A stretch of DNA of 64,000 nucleotides from Echinometra lucunter (taxonomy: Eukaryota > Echinodermata > Echinoidea > Camarodonta > Echinometridae). The translations under genes were made by a program, and so were the position numbers. This document shows positions 35,840-48,058 of the stretch, piece by piece. Where the stretch lies: contig CM057153.1 of assembly GCA_029962745.1 (NCBI GenBank), forward strand, positions 11,612,057-11,676,056, given 5' to 3'. The notes under the pieces were generated by a model that was not told the origin of the DNA, did not search any database, and was given only the letters and a program-made list of their open reading frames with translations. Position 1 is the first letter of the stretch. The number at the start of each line of letters is the position of its first letter.

Positions 35840-37606
35840 ATCTCTCCCTGTCTCTCCCTGTCTCTCCCTCCCTCTTTTGCCGTTCATAATTATTGTATGA
35901 GACATTCTCGAGTTACAGGATACAAAAACGGGGTCAGAGTAAATGTCACTTTCATTGCCATTGCATGTCACGCTTTGATAGAGTAAACTCTAATATATAT
36001 TGCCAAAATGTTTTTAGGGATGGGGGAACGCACGATGAAAGTGGTAGGAAATTGTCCCGAATACGTGCTTAATTTCTCTGCTGAATTATTATCATTTCTT
36101 TTCAACCCGCGGGAGGGTCAATTTTTAATCAGTATTTGAACTATTTCATGCGCTGTGGTTTGTTTAACATCCTCCTGAGCCAAATATAAAGTATTTGTCT
36201 CTACAGGTGAAGTGATGATTGTTGATAATATAGCAAATCTGATAAAGAACTCATTGTTTAGATTGGTCTACGCTCCTCAAGATTTTGGCGGGAAAATTGC
36301 CACCAACTAGTGGTGTCTCCTTGACAACAGGGCTTGACCGAAATTGTCTTTGATATCGTTGTGTTGTATCGCGAATTTTGAGCTATATTTCAGCTACCAC
36401 CGAATCAAATATTTGCACTGGGTCTAATTTCCAACGTTTTTTTTTCATAATAAAAATCTTAATGAAATGAAAAAGTGGCAATTTTAAGTCTCTCCATTTA
36501 TGTTCTGTATGCACTTAAACATGTTAAAGGGAAGATTGATGACTCGAAAATATATCATGGTGAAAATTTGATTGCTTTCAGTGAAAGTCCACCTTTAAAG
36601 AATATGGCCCTCTTACTGTGTTTAAATTCTCAGAATGAAACGATTAACATACATGAATAAATGGATATAATGTTTACATATATGAATGAGATGGTAACAT
36701 AATAATGCTATAAACAGGTAAAACATATGGGAGTTGGTTCGTGGAATCGAACTGATGCCAAATGCCATAAAGCGTCGAAATTCTTCAATTGAATGAAACT
36801 TATACGCAAGTTTTTTTCTTCTTCCCTTATCTTTTCAACTTGGGAGTGATGGGTTAGTAATCTTCTGGCCCCGCGGCGAGTCTTGTCCAAGTATATTTGC
36901 ACGTGTTATTCCACGCTCCATTTTTTTCGATTTGCAATTGTTGATTTTTGTTCGTTTTTGTCCCTCCGGCTCACGACACAAGCGACATGGGAAATTGACT
37001 GTTTATCTGAATATTGCCAATTTGCCCATTGTTAATCTTGTTTCCAACCGCGTACGCCCGGCGGTCCGAAACTTGCCTTTTGTGTTCGGTTTCCTGAGCG
37101 CCTTACCTTGGCGAACTCAATAATGCCCCAGTCATACCTTTAAACCGATCCATACCCGACTCCCAACCGAGCGATCATTGGCCATTTGGGGTAGCTGATT
37201 TTGTTGTTTGCTCGGTATGTTATCGGTTTGATATCGATCTCGTCTGTGTGACAAGGTTAGGATACCCTTTCGCTTTCTACAGGCTCAAAATGGAATGAAA
37301 CGAGACTGTCATCTCGGGATTTGCGGGTCGGGTGTATGAAAATGTTGATATGACAGCACGAGGGGTTTCGATGTTTGATTATCTCGGGCGATAATCGATC
37401 TAACGAGAAATGAGAGAAAGTGTTCTGGGTGATAATGAGGGACTGTCGGGAGTTCTCTGGTAATCCTGAGAGGCTACAGATATCGCGTTCAAGTGAGTTT
37501 TTCAGAGGAGTCCCAAGGAAAGTTGCAAAATTCGAAGTATGAGAGATACTTCAGTCACGTGTGTCAATTCGTAACATCATTTGACAACATTTTAACCGTT
37601 ATTTAC
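34828..37606. other. Unique DNA; no gene recognised
   Basis: Contains poly(C)/(CT)n at 35797-35875 and a GC- and CpG-richer stretch at about 36900-37500 without repeats. A perfect E2F-like TTTTGGCGGGAAAA lies at about 36283-36296, followed by the palindrome CACCAACTAGTGGTG. Short frames show no recognisable domain. Confidence 0.45.
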
Positions 37607-37807
37607 ATCGTATGTGATAACTATGATGTTATAAATAGTTTTTACTTGACTTTTGAATGACTCTGAGTTGAGGCTCGCGGAAGAGAAAACATGAAAGTTC
37701 AAAATCCTGTTCTATCGTATGTGATAATTATGATGTTATGAATAGTTTTTACTTGACTTTGAGTTGAGGCTCGCGGAAGAGAAAACATGAAAGTTCAAAA
37801 TCCTGTT
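37607..37807 (+). repeat. Recent 106-bp tandem duplication
   Basis: Two head-to-tail copies beginning ATCGTATGTGATAA and ending AAAGTTCAAAATCCTGTT. The second lacks about 12 bp (TTTGAATGACTC region) and otherwise differs at only a few positions. Confidence 0.93.
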
Positions 37808-39226
37808 TTTCAGATGTTTCGGGATCTTCTGAATTTGTTTTAAGCCAGAAAAAGTTGGTTATTCTTTTGAGGATTCCATTCCAGAGCAGTCTAGCCCCCG
37901 GGTATGGCAATTACTGTCAAACGAATTGCAAGTTTATTCCATGTCACTTCTTTTCCTTTTCTTTTTTTTTAAAGTTTTATTGGGTTTTCATGATTTTCTG
38001 ATAACAAATCACAGATAACTCAAAACAAACAATTTAAAAAAGAAAAAGGAAAAAAAAAGGGAAAAAGTAAATAAAATAAAGCAGCATTACACATTATTAG
38101 TATACATCGGAAACAATACAGCATATCTACAAGTAATTAACAAGTAATTAACAAGTAATTATGGCAGTGCACCTCGTCTCTTCTACATACGCATCCCCTA
38201 TAATAAAGGCAAGAGTGTGTAGTAGCAGAGGGATAAAATGGGCAATTATGCTTACTAAGTATGTACAACTAACAAAAATGAAAATGGTCATAAAAATTCG
38301 GCTTTCATAGTTACCATGTGAGGTTACAAGTGACATTAAAAGTTCCTTTTCATCCACAGAGGGACACACTAAAGTAACGTTTTAGTTAACGTTTTAGTTT
38401 CCTTTTCTTTACCATGTTCACTCTGTTTCTCTCTCCCTCCCTTCCTTCAACTTTAAAACTGTTTTGAAATAAAACAAAAATAGCATATGTCAGCACATTA
38501 AAAGTGCATGGACAGCAACGCGCAGATCGCAAATGATAAGTGTGCATGTAGGTTAAAACGCTCATAGTGAAAGTTTGCATTTTCTCAAGAGTTGCTCTAT
38601 GTACTCAAAATTTGAACTTCAAATACAACTTCCATAAAAAAAAGGCGATGCAAGTTCAAAATCCTCTCACGAAATAAAAAAGTCAAAGACCAGTCAACGT
38701 ACAGGTACGCGTGCGCATATTCCGCTTACGAACCGAAGTCTGACTTGGGTTCCTTAGGTAGAATCTAAAGTAGTCCTCTACCCTATGTTTCCTTAACGTT
38801 TAGAATGCTGGGTTAAGTTTCTCCATTTCAAGATTATTTGTATACATTCTGATTTTACACAATTGTTTCAGGTGCTTGATACCCTTGGACTAAATATGGG
38901 CCGACATAATAATGTTAGTGTATTGAAAAAAGGAAAATCTTATGCATTTTATCACCTATGTGTCTCCGGCACCACTCATAACCACTACTTCTCCATTCCA
39001 CAAACACATCCTTTAAGTACATCCAGAGCGAGAAGTGCGCCTTCTGTCATCAACACGCAATTTCTCCCTGATATTCATGTTTTGTGTATATGATCTGGAG
39101 TGAAGATCTGTGCAAGGAATAGTTATACCACAGCATTTTACGCTCATAAATCAGATTGAAATATTTGCTCATGCAGACACAGTTATAAAACGTTCAGGTT
39201 TGATGGAAGTCTCTCTAGTATCGGGG
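37808..39226. other. Unique DNA; no gene recognised
   Basis: 38130-38162 holds three copies of ACAAGTAATTA. A frame at 38863-39093 follows a TTGTTTCAG acceptor-like site but has no recognisable domain. Confidence 0.45.
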
Positions 39227-39863
<637 letters not shown>

Positions 39864-40085
39864 AACAACAAACAACTTTACATATGATCAAAACAGTTCC
39901 ATGCTGCAGGACCTTGTCAAAAGATATTTTCTTCATATACATTCCACGATTCTCGCACCTGCATTTCAGGATTCAGCACTTGCCGCGCTTCTCAGATACT
40001 TGCATCGATTTGGATGATAAATTTTCCATTTTCCATTTTCACTTATTTATGTTACCGTCTCCCCGATCTTCTTTCTCTTTCCATT

Positions 40086-40097
40086 TTCTCTCCTCTC

Positions 40098-40140
<43 letters not shown>

Positions 40141-40240
40141 ATATATCTCTCTCTATATCTCCATCTTTTCTCCCTTTCTCTCTTTCACTTTCTTTCTCTC
40201 TCTCCCTTCCTCCCCCCTCTCTCTCTCTCCCTATGTCAAA
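40086..40240. repeat. (CT)n-rich pyrimidine tract
   Basis: Pure pyrimidine runs with short TATATATC interruptions near 40138-40147. Confidence 0.93.
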
Positions 40241-41064
40241 CTTCCTCTCCTTAATCAATACTCTTTTCCTTTTGCTGTAGTTGACTTACTTTTTTTGCCA
40301 CCCCTCTCCTTCCTCTACATTAGGAATCATTTTGCTAACAACTAAAAATAAATTAAAGTTAAACCATATGTTTCATCGCTTTCATCTTGGGAGATGGAGG
40401 AGAGACAGAGATCAGGAGTGCATGAATGTGAACGAATGTTTCAAAAGTTTGATTACATACCGAAAGAAAAAAAATTGCTATGAAAGGCCCATTGCCACTC
40501 AATTATCAGCGGATAGTCGTGGAGTTCTTGAATACCAAATAATGTTAGATAAACCCCATTAAAGCTAGCAATTATCGATGGATCGGGGCATTTATAAACC
40601 TCAGGATTGGCATTAGCATGATCGAAACCCTAATAGTCCACCAAGTTCAGCATTCATGATTTCTACGATTAGACAATTCTTACAATTTTACAATGATTTT
40701 GGGATTCCCCATTGTTTCATGTCGATATGTCTTTTTAGCTTTCCTTCTTGATAAAACTCTTCTTTACAAATAGCTTCTTGATAGTAACCTCTCGCTTCAA
40801 ATTATCATCTTGGTAATTATTTCTTAAGATAAGTTTCACTTCTTATCTTTTCACTTATTATTTTGGTATTCTACATAGGGTTTTTTTTTTTTTTTTTGCC
40901 TCTCCCTTTTCTGTATCATACAATTGGACAAAAATGAATAGAGATAGACAAAATTAATGGTTTAATAATCTAATACTTTTTTTTTAAACTTCATTTTCCC
41001 CAGAATATAGTTCCTAAACTTTTCATGGAAGCAGACCATAAGTATACATGTATTTTATACAGCA
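40241..41064. other. Unique AT-rich DNA; no gene recognised
   Basis: Non-repetitive apart from a poly(T) run near 40880-40897. Confidence 0.5.
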
Positions 41065-41590
41065 AACTTTCTAGTAAGCTTACACGTAATTTATCATTTT
41101 TGTTTGTTTGTTTGTTTGTTTGTTTTCTTTATGGGGAATATTTCTACCAGTAATGGCACTCAATGACACTCACTTGTAGTGGGGGACATTTCCACAAGTC
41201 ATTTATGTTTAATTTTCTTATCATCTAATTGTAGAAGAGCAATAATGCATTTGGAATGTATATTTGAAGCCTTCTAGTAAGCTTCCATTTGACATCTTAA
41301 TATGAATTTATTTGTTTATGGGAAATTTCATTTCTTTTAATGGCCCTCAGAGACACCCACTCATTGGTGGACATCTTCATAAGTCATTTATTTTTCATTT
41401 TCTTATCATCTAACTTTTGAGTAGTATAGCTTTATATTTCAACCCTCTAGCAAGCTTCCATATAACATCTTAGTATGAATTTATTTGTTTGTGGGAAATT
41501 TTATTTCTATCTGTGTATAAGCACCTAACGACACCCACTCGTTAGCGGACATCTACATAAGTCATTTATTTTTTCATTTCCTATCATCCA
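41065..41590 (+). repeat. Degenerate tandem repeat, about 3 units of 175-200 bp
   Basis: Repeated landmarks in order are CTAGTAAGCTTCCAT (41075, 41274 and 41448 versions), GAATTTATTTGTTTRTGGGA, GACACYCACTCRTT and CATAAGTCATTTATTTTTCA followed by TTATCATCTA. Divergence between units is substantial. Confidence 0.8.
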
Positions 41591-42686
41591 TGTAAGATTA
41601 ATCTTTGACGATTTTAAGACAGTTGATATTTTCAGTAATGATTCTGTATCCCTTCGTGGGCGATTCTTGAACATGTATGTCTATGATCTGAATGATGTAA
41701 AATAAATCAGGTATAATTGTATATTGCTCCCTTTATATTTATTGATTGTACCGTAGCATCGCGTGATTATAGCCTTTCTTGGTATCCGAAACAGCTATAG
41801 ACAATACCTTGATATTCGCAATGCTTCCAAGTTCTGTTGTGAGCATGACACAAATTTTCAGAGGCGTTTCAAATCATTTTGTGTTGAAAACACATCATGA
41901 TATTATGCATACGGGACTGTGCTAACTAGCTGATGAGCTATCAGGTTCCCAAATGTCCACGTTACATATCATATTTTCCGAGAAAAGCGAAATCATTGTA
42001 ATACAATATCTAAGTGTTACGGCTATTCCCTAGCCCTTCGTGCTGTATAAATTATTATGCTAAATGATGTTGGTGGTTACCTTCTTTTGGTGTGAACTTG
42101 GCGAAAGTGGAAAACAATTATGACCAGGGCCTACATTTATGCTGCATACTAAATAATATCCCAACCTGATTTTTGGAACAAATAGGGAACGTGCTGCAAA
42201 GTGCACAGCGTATTTCGGTGACACCAAGATTGTTCACAAAACAAGAAAACCAAGGATGAAACGGCTTTGTTTTAAGATGCATGTTATGCTGGGAAAATTA
42301 TTTGAACATGGGAACACGGTTTACTCTCTTACCGTATTTGTTCTGATCTAATCTAAAAGCTTTATTTGTGACAAAACTCATTGTTATTTGTTTTATTGTC
42401 ATGACAGTGTTATAACGATCTTTTCCCCCTCGAGATTATTTACTTATTTCCCACTGGACTACTACTTCAACGTGGGTATTTAAAACCTACACAAACAAGT
42501 TTTCTAAGACAAATAAACAGCATTCAGAATACAACATTTCCGGTACATTTTAGTTCTGGCATGCTGAGGGCTTGTTTTAGTTTCTGACTCTGTTAATGTT
42601 ACTGATTAATGAAGAAAAAAAAAATTATTCATGAGCATTGATGTTTCACATATTCACTCTGTCATGTCTGTATTATTTTCTTGCAG

Positions 42687-42731
42687 GTAAAACAAACAGC
42701 AGCAAACAAATAAGACAGCATATTGCAGAAG
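42687..42731 (+). other. Candidate 45-nt internal exon
   Basis: TATTATTTTCTTGCAG precedes and GTAAGTTT follows, so both splice sites match the consensus well. The enclosed 45 nt is a multiple of three and open only in the frame using two leading bases, giving KTNSSKQIRQHIAE plus split codons at each edge. Both flanking introns would be phase 1, so skipping would keep frame. I do not recognise the peptide. No neighbouring exon could be joined. If real, the window would be inside a gene on the plus strand with very long introns. Confidence 0.25.
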
Positions 42732-42777
42732 GTAAGTTTCCTGCTTATTAACATTTGAAAATGCATTTATGCAATTT

Positions 42778-42868
42778 TCTCTCCCTCGCTCTCTTCCTCT
42801 CTCGCCTTCTCTCTCTCTCTCTTTCTCTCCCCCCCCCTCTCTCTCCCTCTTTCTCTTTCTTTTTCTCT
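42778..42868. repeat. (CT)n-rich pyrimidine tract
   Basis: CT dinucleotides and short C runs. The Arg/Glu-rich minus-strand frame is a translation artefact. Confidence 0.9.
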
Positions 42869-42869
42869 G

Positions 42870-45800
42870 GACGAGTTCTCCTCTTTCTTTAAGTATTCTC
42901 ACCCGTTAATGTTTTATTTTGCGCCTACAATCAATGATTCAAACTTTTTATAACCAACCATCTCCCCAACAATCACGCTAACACACACACTCCCACACGC
43001 ACATCCCGAAACAGTAACGCACAGCACTCTGTATAATGTCAGACATTAATCTTTCAACCTCTAGTACACATATGATTGGGACCATTGGGACTATGATTCG
43101 CTCACCAGCATAGCCCGTGACGACCTCTTTGCTCCTTCGCTGTATCCAGTGATTAAGGCTGGAGCTAATTGGTTCTAATCGAGCGATTCATCCTTCATAT
43201 TCGACCGCACATGGTAGTTCGTAGATGGAAAGAGAGAGAGAGAGAGAGAGAAAGAGAGAGGGGGGTAGAGAGAGGTGTAATGATAAATAGCGCACAATGT
43301 GAAGGTGAAGACGATTTTCATAAGTTATGGACATACACATAGAGCAGGGAGATATTTTGGTATACCGGGAATCAAGTCGTAACAGAGAATATTTTTGAAA
43401 TAAAATTTGCTTGAAAAATACATAACTAGGAGAAAATAAATTTCTATAAGAAATATAAAAATGTTAGGGAAAACCATAAGCTTACAATCTCAGTTTCAAA
43501 ATGTTAAACTATTAGTTGCTAGCTCTTTTTCGTCGCTGAACTAATATTTCGTTAGTGACACTAGAATAATTGTATAGTTAATCAACGGCCACTACTCCAA
43601 ACATTCCAAATGTTAACCAAGTAGGATTTTATTTCTGATTTGATACTTAGTCACTGAGATTGATACTTATTTTAGTAAAGTAAAATACTCGTTAATCCTA
43701 AAATAACCAAAACTGATACTTTTCCTCCGGATTAAAAAAAAAACAATTATCTTGTTAGCATCGTGGGAGTGTTATAGCAGTGTTAATCCTTAAGAAATGC
43801 GATCACATCCCTCGGGCAATCGCCTACCATTGTGTAAATCAAATACTATACAAAGGTATCTAAAAAGCCACAAAACCTAAGTAAGAAACCTAACTAAGAC
43901 TAAAATATCTTACCTTCAGAAGCACATTCTGAAACATACCCGTCGCCCAAAGTGCAAAGAAAATATGTTGTTTTATTAAAGTGATGCCAAACAAAATTCA
44001 GATATCTTTCATATCGATTTTAAATTGTTCTTCTTATACTTTATTTTACAATTTCTGTTCAGTTTCCTTATTTTGTTTTGACCTTTTACTTAGGCTGTTC
44101 GCCCTCTTTTCCTTTTATAATCTTCTCAGCCAGACAATAATCATTCTCATTGTCGGGTACTTGGACTGATACTTTGCAGGGTTTTGCCCTATTGCTATAG
44201 GGCGGAAGATATCAGGAGTAACTAACTATGCCAGTTTACGAGCACCTATCAGCAAAGTCGCCACGTGAAGATGGGCTCCCTATTTCAACGCTTCTAGCAA
44301 TCACAGGCATTATCCAAAATGTCATATATCAATCACCATTCAATCCACCTCTGCTACATCAGCCAATGATTTCTTCACTGGAATGCAAAATATCCAGGGC
44401 ACATCATTTCTCCTCCTCCAACCATTATATGGCTACCGTCGGAGTAAAAGTAATTACGGACGTCTTAAGATAATCTTGGTAATCAGACCGAGAAGTGGAA
44501 TGTCATTTATTATCTTTTCGACTTCTTCTTCTTTCTTTGCAAATAAGTTAGACGTACGGTAAATCACACACACAGACGCCACATCATCCGGTGCGTTGGC
44601 GCCGTAGAACTGTGCATTCCAGACCATACAGATTAATGAGTCTATGGGACTACGATGATATTTTCTGATTTATTGTCCTCAGTTGATCTATTTGGAACTT
44701 ATCCTACCTTTTGGCTATAGATCATTTGCAAAATTACTGGAAATAATGTCACCTGTGAAAGGCATCGATAATTCATTCCAACAACTTCTTTTTGAAATAA
44801 AAGGGGAATTTTGATTTCATTAAATCTATTTCATTCTAACCCGCTACTAAGAGAGGTCGCTAACCGGGTAATAAGACCCATTTCGCTTCATCATCAATGG
44901 GACTATTTATTTTCAGGTCAATTTAGGATACAATTAACCAGCGCGTTGACTAACTGAACTGTCTGAATGAATTGACCTGCCGTTCGTTTTCCATTTGGTC
45001 AAGTTAAGTATGACCATCGTAAAAGCAGGATATGCGCAGAATGAAAATTTTGAGCCCATTGCTCACTTTAACCTGTCAGTCGTAATCACAGGTGATCTAC
45101 CTGAACCTAGACTATCACGGTTTAGGGAGAAAGGCTCTTTAAACGCGATTATGCCTGTGTCCTGTAAGGAAATAAAACGAGTGTTCATGCATTTCAGTAA
45201 AAAATATCTTAGAAGATTCTAGGAATTTTAAAGTTCTATCTTCTATCCTGTTTCGGGGGTTTTCCCCTATTGTGATGCTTGCACTTGTGTCCACTGCTCT
45301 TGTGTTGAATGTTCGGCTCAATAATATTTCTGACTTCTCTCCCCCCCCCCCCCCCCCCGGCAGCCTCTTAAAATTATCATAAATATAACGGATAAAGCCA
45401 ATTATTAGATTGTAGAATATCGGAAAACGAGTATATCTTATTCTACAACGGCTAATCGAGGCGAGGATCATGTAGCAAAGAAATGCCCGGAGATTTCTTT
45501 TTTTTTTTTTTTTCTTCTTCTTTTATTAAATACCGAAGATATTTCCGAACTACGTTGGGACCGGCAAATGAGGGGCTTGAGCTTGTGCTCACATCAAAGT
45601 AGGACCATTGCTGTCCAAGACTTGTTTTCGCCTTATATCAAAGAAGAATAAGTTTCCGGTGAATGTCGATTTGGGGAAATGGCCCTGACATTGGAAAGGT
45701 GATTAGCTCGTGTCCAGATATTGCAAGTAATCACGTGGGGCTATATCATTTGCCCATCTACCATGTTATTATTTTCCTAATTTTGATACGTGATATTTCT

Positions 45801-46065
45801 GATATTCTACTATTATCCGCAATTTTTGTCCGTATTACTGATTCTTTCATGAACTCTATAGATCTGAAGAGACTTAAGCGTGTGCTACTTTCATCATCAT
45901 ATTTAGCGGATTTCTTTGTAGGAATTTTGTCTATCCATGGCAGATACCATCTTCAGCTCTCTAGTTAGTCTAAATCCACACTGGTGCACGACACGTGAAA
46001 TGACATACTACTTAACGTCACTCGCTATTTCTTGAAGATACCACCGAATGTCATATGATCTTATC
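42870..46065. other. Unique DNA; no gene recognised
   Basis: (GA)n at 43229-43263, poly(C) at 45340-45358 and poly(T) at 45498-45514. 43080-43220 and 44830-45000 are non-repetitive with several TAAT/ATTA cores. No domain-bearing frame was seen. Confidence 0.45.
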
Positions 46066-46264
46066 GAAAATTTGAGTGTTGGACTTGAAGTGTTCCGGTA
46101 TTGGGTGTTGCAGCATGCTGTTGGACGAAAATATTTCAGTGTTTGGTGTTCTAGCAGGGTGTTGGTCTGAACATGCTGAAGTATTCCAATATCGGGTGTC
46201 ATAGCATGGTGCTGGACTGAAAAGTTCGAGTGTTGGTTGTTCCAGCAGTGCGTTGAACTGAAAG
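46066..46264. repeat. Degenerate about 45-bp minisatellite, about 4 units
   Basis: Units repeat the pattern TGTTCCGGTATTGGGTGTTG, then CAGCATGCTGTTGGAC, in versions starting near 46088, 46140, 46182 and 46231, with a partial unit before them. Unit length varies from about 34 to 52 bp. Confidence 0.75.
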
Positions 46265-47100
46265 TAAAATAATTTTACGAGCAAGTAGAGCGATGTGTTT
46301 TTCGCAAACAGAAATAATGAATAAAGACATATAGCTGCAAAGAACAAAACAAACAAACAGCAGCCAAAAACCGAAAAGCAACAATGGCATGAACTGTAAA
46401 TATAAAACAAAAATCATTGCTTGCTCCTGTGTCTGATGCTTCTTCTTACTCAGTGTTCTAGAAGTCACCGTTTCTTGGTACCTTCACCGGAGCATGGCCG
46501 ATAACCTTTGCAGTAACTGAAAGTAATTTTCCCCAAACCAGATCCGATTTTCATATTCATATTCCCCCGATCTTCTCTCGTTATTCCTCATTACGAATAT
46601 CTTTATTCCTTACCTTGGATTCATTCCTCTAACCCCGATGCGGTTTCAGCATATCCTTCCTATCATTTCATATTTTCATCCCCGTCATCATGGTCATGGC
46701 AGCTTTATCATATTTTATTGGGTGGAGTCCTGGATTAAATGGCATAAATTCTTGCTTTGCTTCTGGGCTTTGTGGAAGAAGGTAAAGGCACTTAACCATC
46801 AAGGTGGAGAGTTATGGAAACGTCCGAGATAAATAACGTCGAGTCATGAAAAATCTCTCAACATTCATCAAAAATGCATTTCGTCATCAGAGGCAGAAAA
46901 TCAGTCGTAGAAACTTATTGGTTAGGGATACTTTCCAAGAACATGAAGAAGCTGGATTTTAGGGACCGTTTGCACAGCGCACGTTTTTCTTAATACATCT
47001 TTCCGTTGTGCAAGCGTCAATGTACGATTGCTCAATTTACGCTTTCCTTATTCGTGTTATTTCTCCTTAATAGCATCATACATCGTATTATTCCAAGAAA
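46265..47100. other. Unique DNA; no gene recognised
   Basis: Non-repetitive AT-rich sequence with no recognisable coding or RNA gene. Confidence 0.5.
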
Positions 47101-47290
47101 AGTTTTCTTTTCCTACTCCTCCCTTTTTTTCTCCTTCTCCTTTTTATTTTTATTTTTTGTGTGTGTATTATCTTCGTCACTTTCTCCTCCTTATTCCTTC
47201 TATCTTCTTTTTTCTCTTCTTCTTCTTCCTCCTTTTCCGTTTTCTTCTTCTTTAATTCTCTCCTTCTCCCTATTTCACTATCATTCTATT
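47100..47290. repeat. Pyrimidine-rich low-complexity tract
   Basis: CT-rich with (CTT)n stretches. Overlapping Phe/Leu/Ser-rich frames are artefacts. Confidence 0.85.
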
Positions 47291-47382
47291 TTATATCCTT
47301 GCCAATGTACACACTCACTACATGTTCTCTATACATCTTCTTTTCCTTCACCTTAACAAGACTGTTTAATTTATCTTTCAGA

Positions 47383-47481
47383 CAGACAGAAAATGAGAGA
47401 AGAAACAGGACAAAGAGAACAAAAGACGCCGCTATGCATGACAATGCTTATGTGCTACCGACTTTCTTGACTCAACCTTAG
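47383..47481 (+). other. Candidate terminal exon (weak)
   Basis: TTATCTTTCAG at 47373-47383 is a plausible acceptor after a pyrimidine-rich stretch. The following frame is open to a TAG at 47479-47481 and ends HDNAYVLPTFLTQP after a basic segment. No domain is recognised and no partner exon is identified. Confidence 0.12.
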
Positions 47482-47889
47482 CCTATAGGCGCACAATATT
47501 CGGCAATGCGAACGAGCTTTCATTTTGAAATATTTCCACTAAGCCAGTCATAATGGGAACCCCATTTTCTCGTTATTGGTACTTAAGCTTTAGTCCGAGG
47601 TATGTTAGATCAAATTCGCTATGGTTTGCATGGCATTTTTGTCTTATTCTGTACGAACGTATAACTGGGTTATCTTGGATTGACTGTCTTTCTCTATCTC
47701 TCTCTGAACAGGAGTATGAAACAACACTTTTCAAATTCAAATTCAAATTCTTACAAGAAATCAATGAAATAATATTATCATAAAGCCTTTTTTGTTCAAG
47801 TGATCAGTATCTATATGTATCAGATTTATTTGAAAGGATCAATGTGAAAAGTTTTGGCCATGAATGATTTTTACTGTCAGTGACCTCTG

Positions 47890-48058
47890 ATATTTGTTTA
47901 TTTACTTTCATTTATTTATTTATCTATTTATTTATTCATTTATTCATTTAATTTTTTTGTTTGCTTTATTCATTTATTTATCTCTCTCTCTTTCTTTTTT
48001 TTTTTCTTTCTTTCTTTTTTTTTTTTTTTTTTTTTTTTTTTGGGGGGGGGGGGGGGGG
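47890..48058. repeat. TTTA/CTTT repeats ending in poly(T) then poly(G)
   Basis: TTTATT repeats pass into CTTT repeats, then about 27 T (48015-48041) directly joined to 17 G (48042-48058). Confidence 0.95.

Noticed and set aside
38863..39093. 76-codon frame after a TTGTTTCAG acceptor
   Set aside because: No recognisable domain, no following donor and ordinary composition. Chance is likely.
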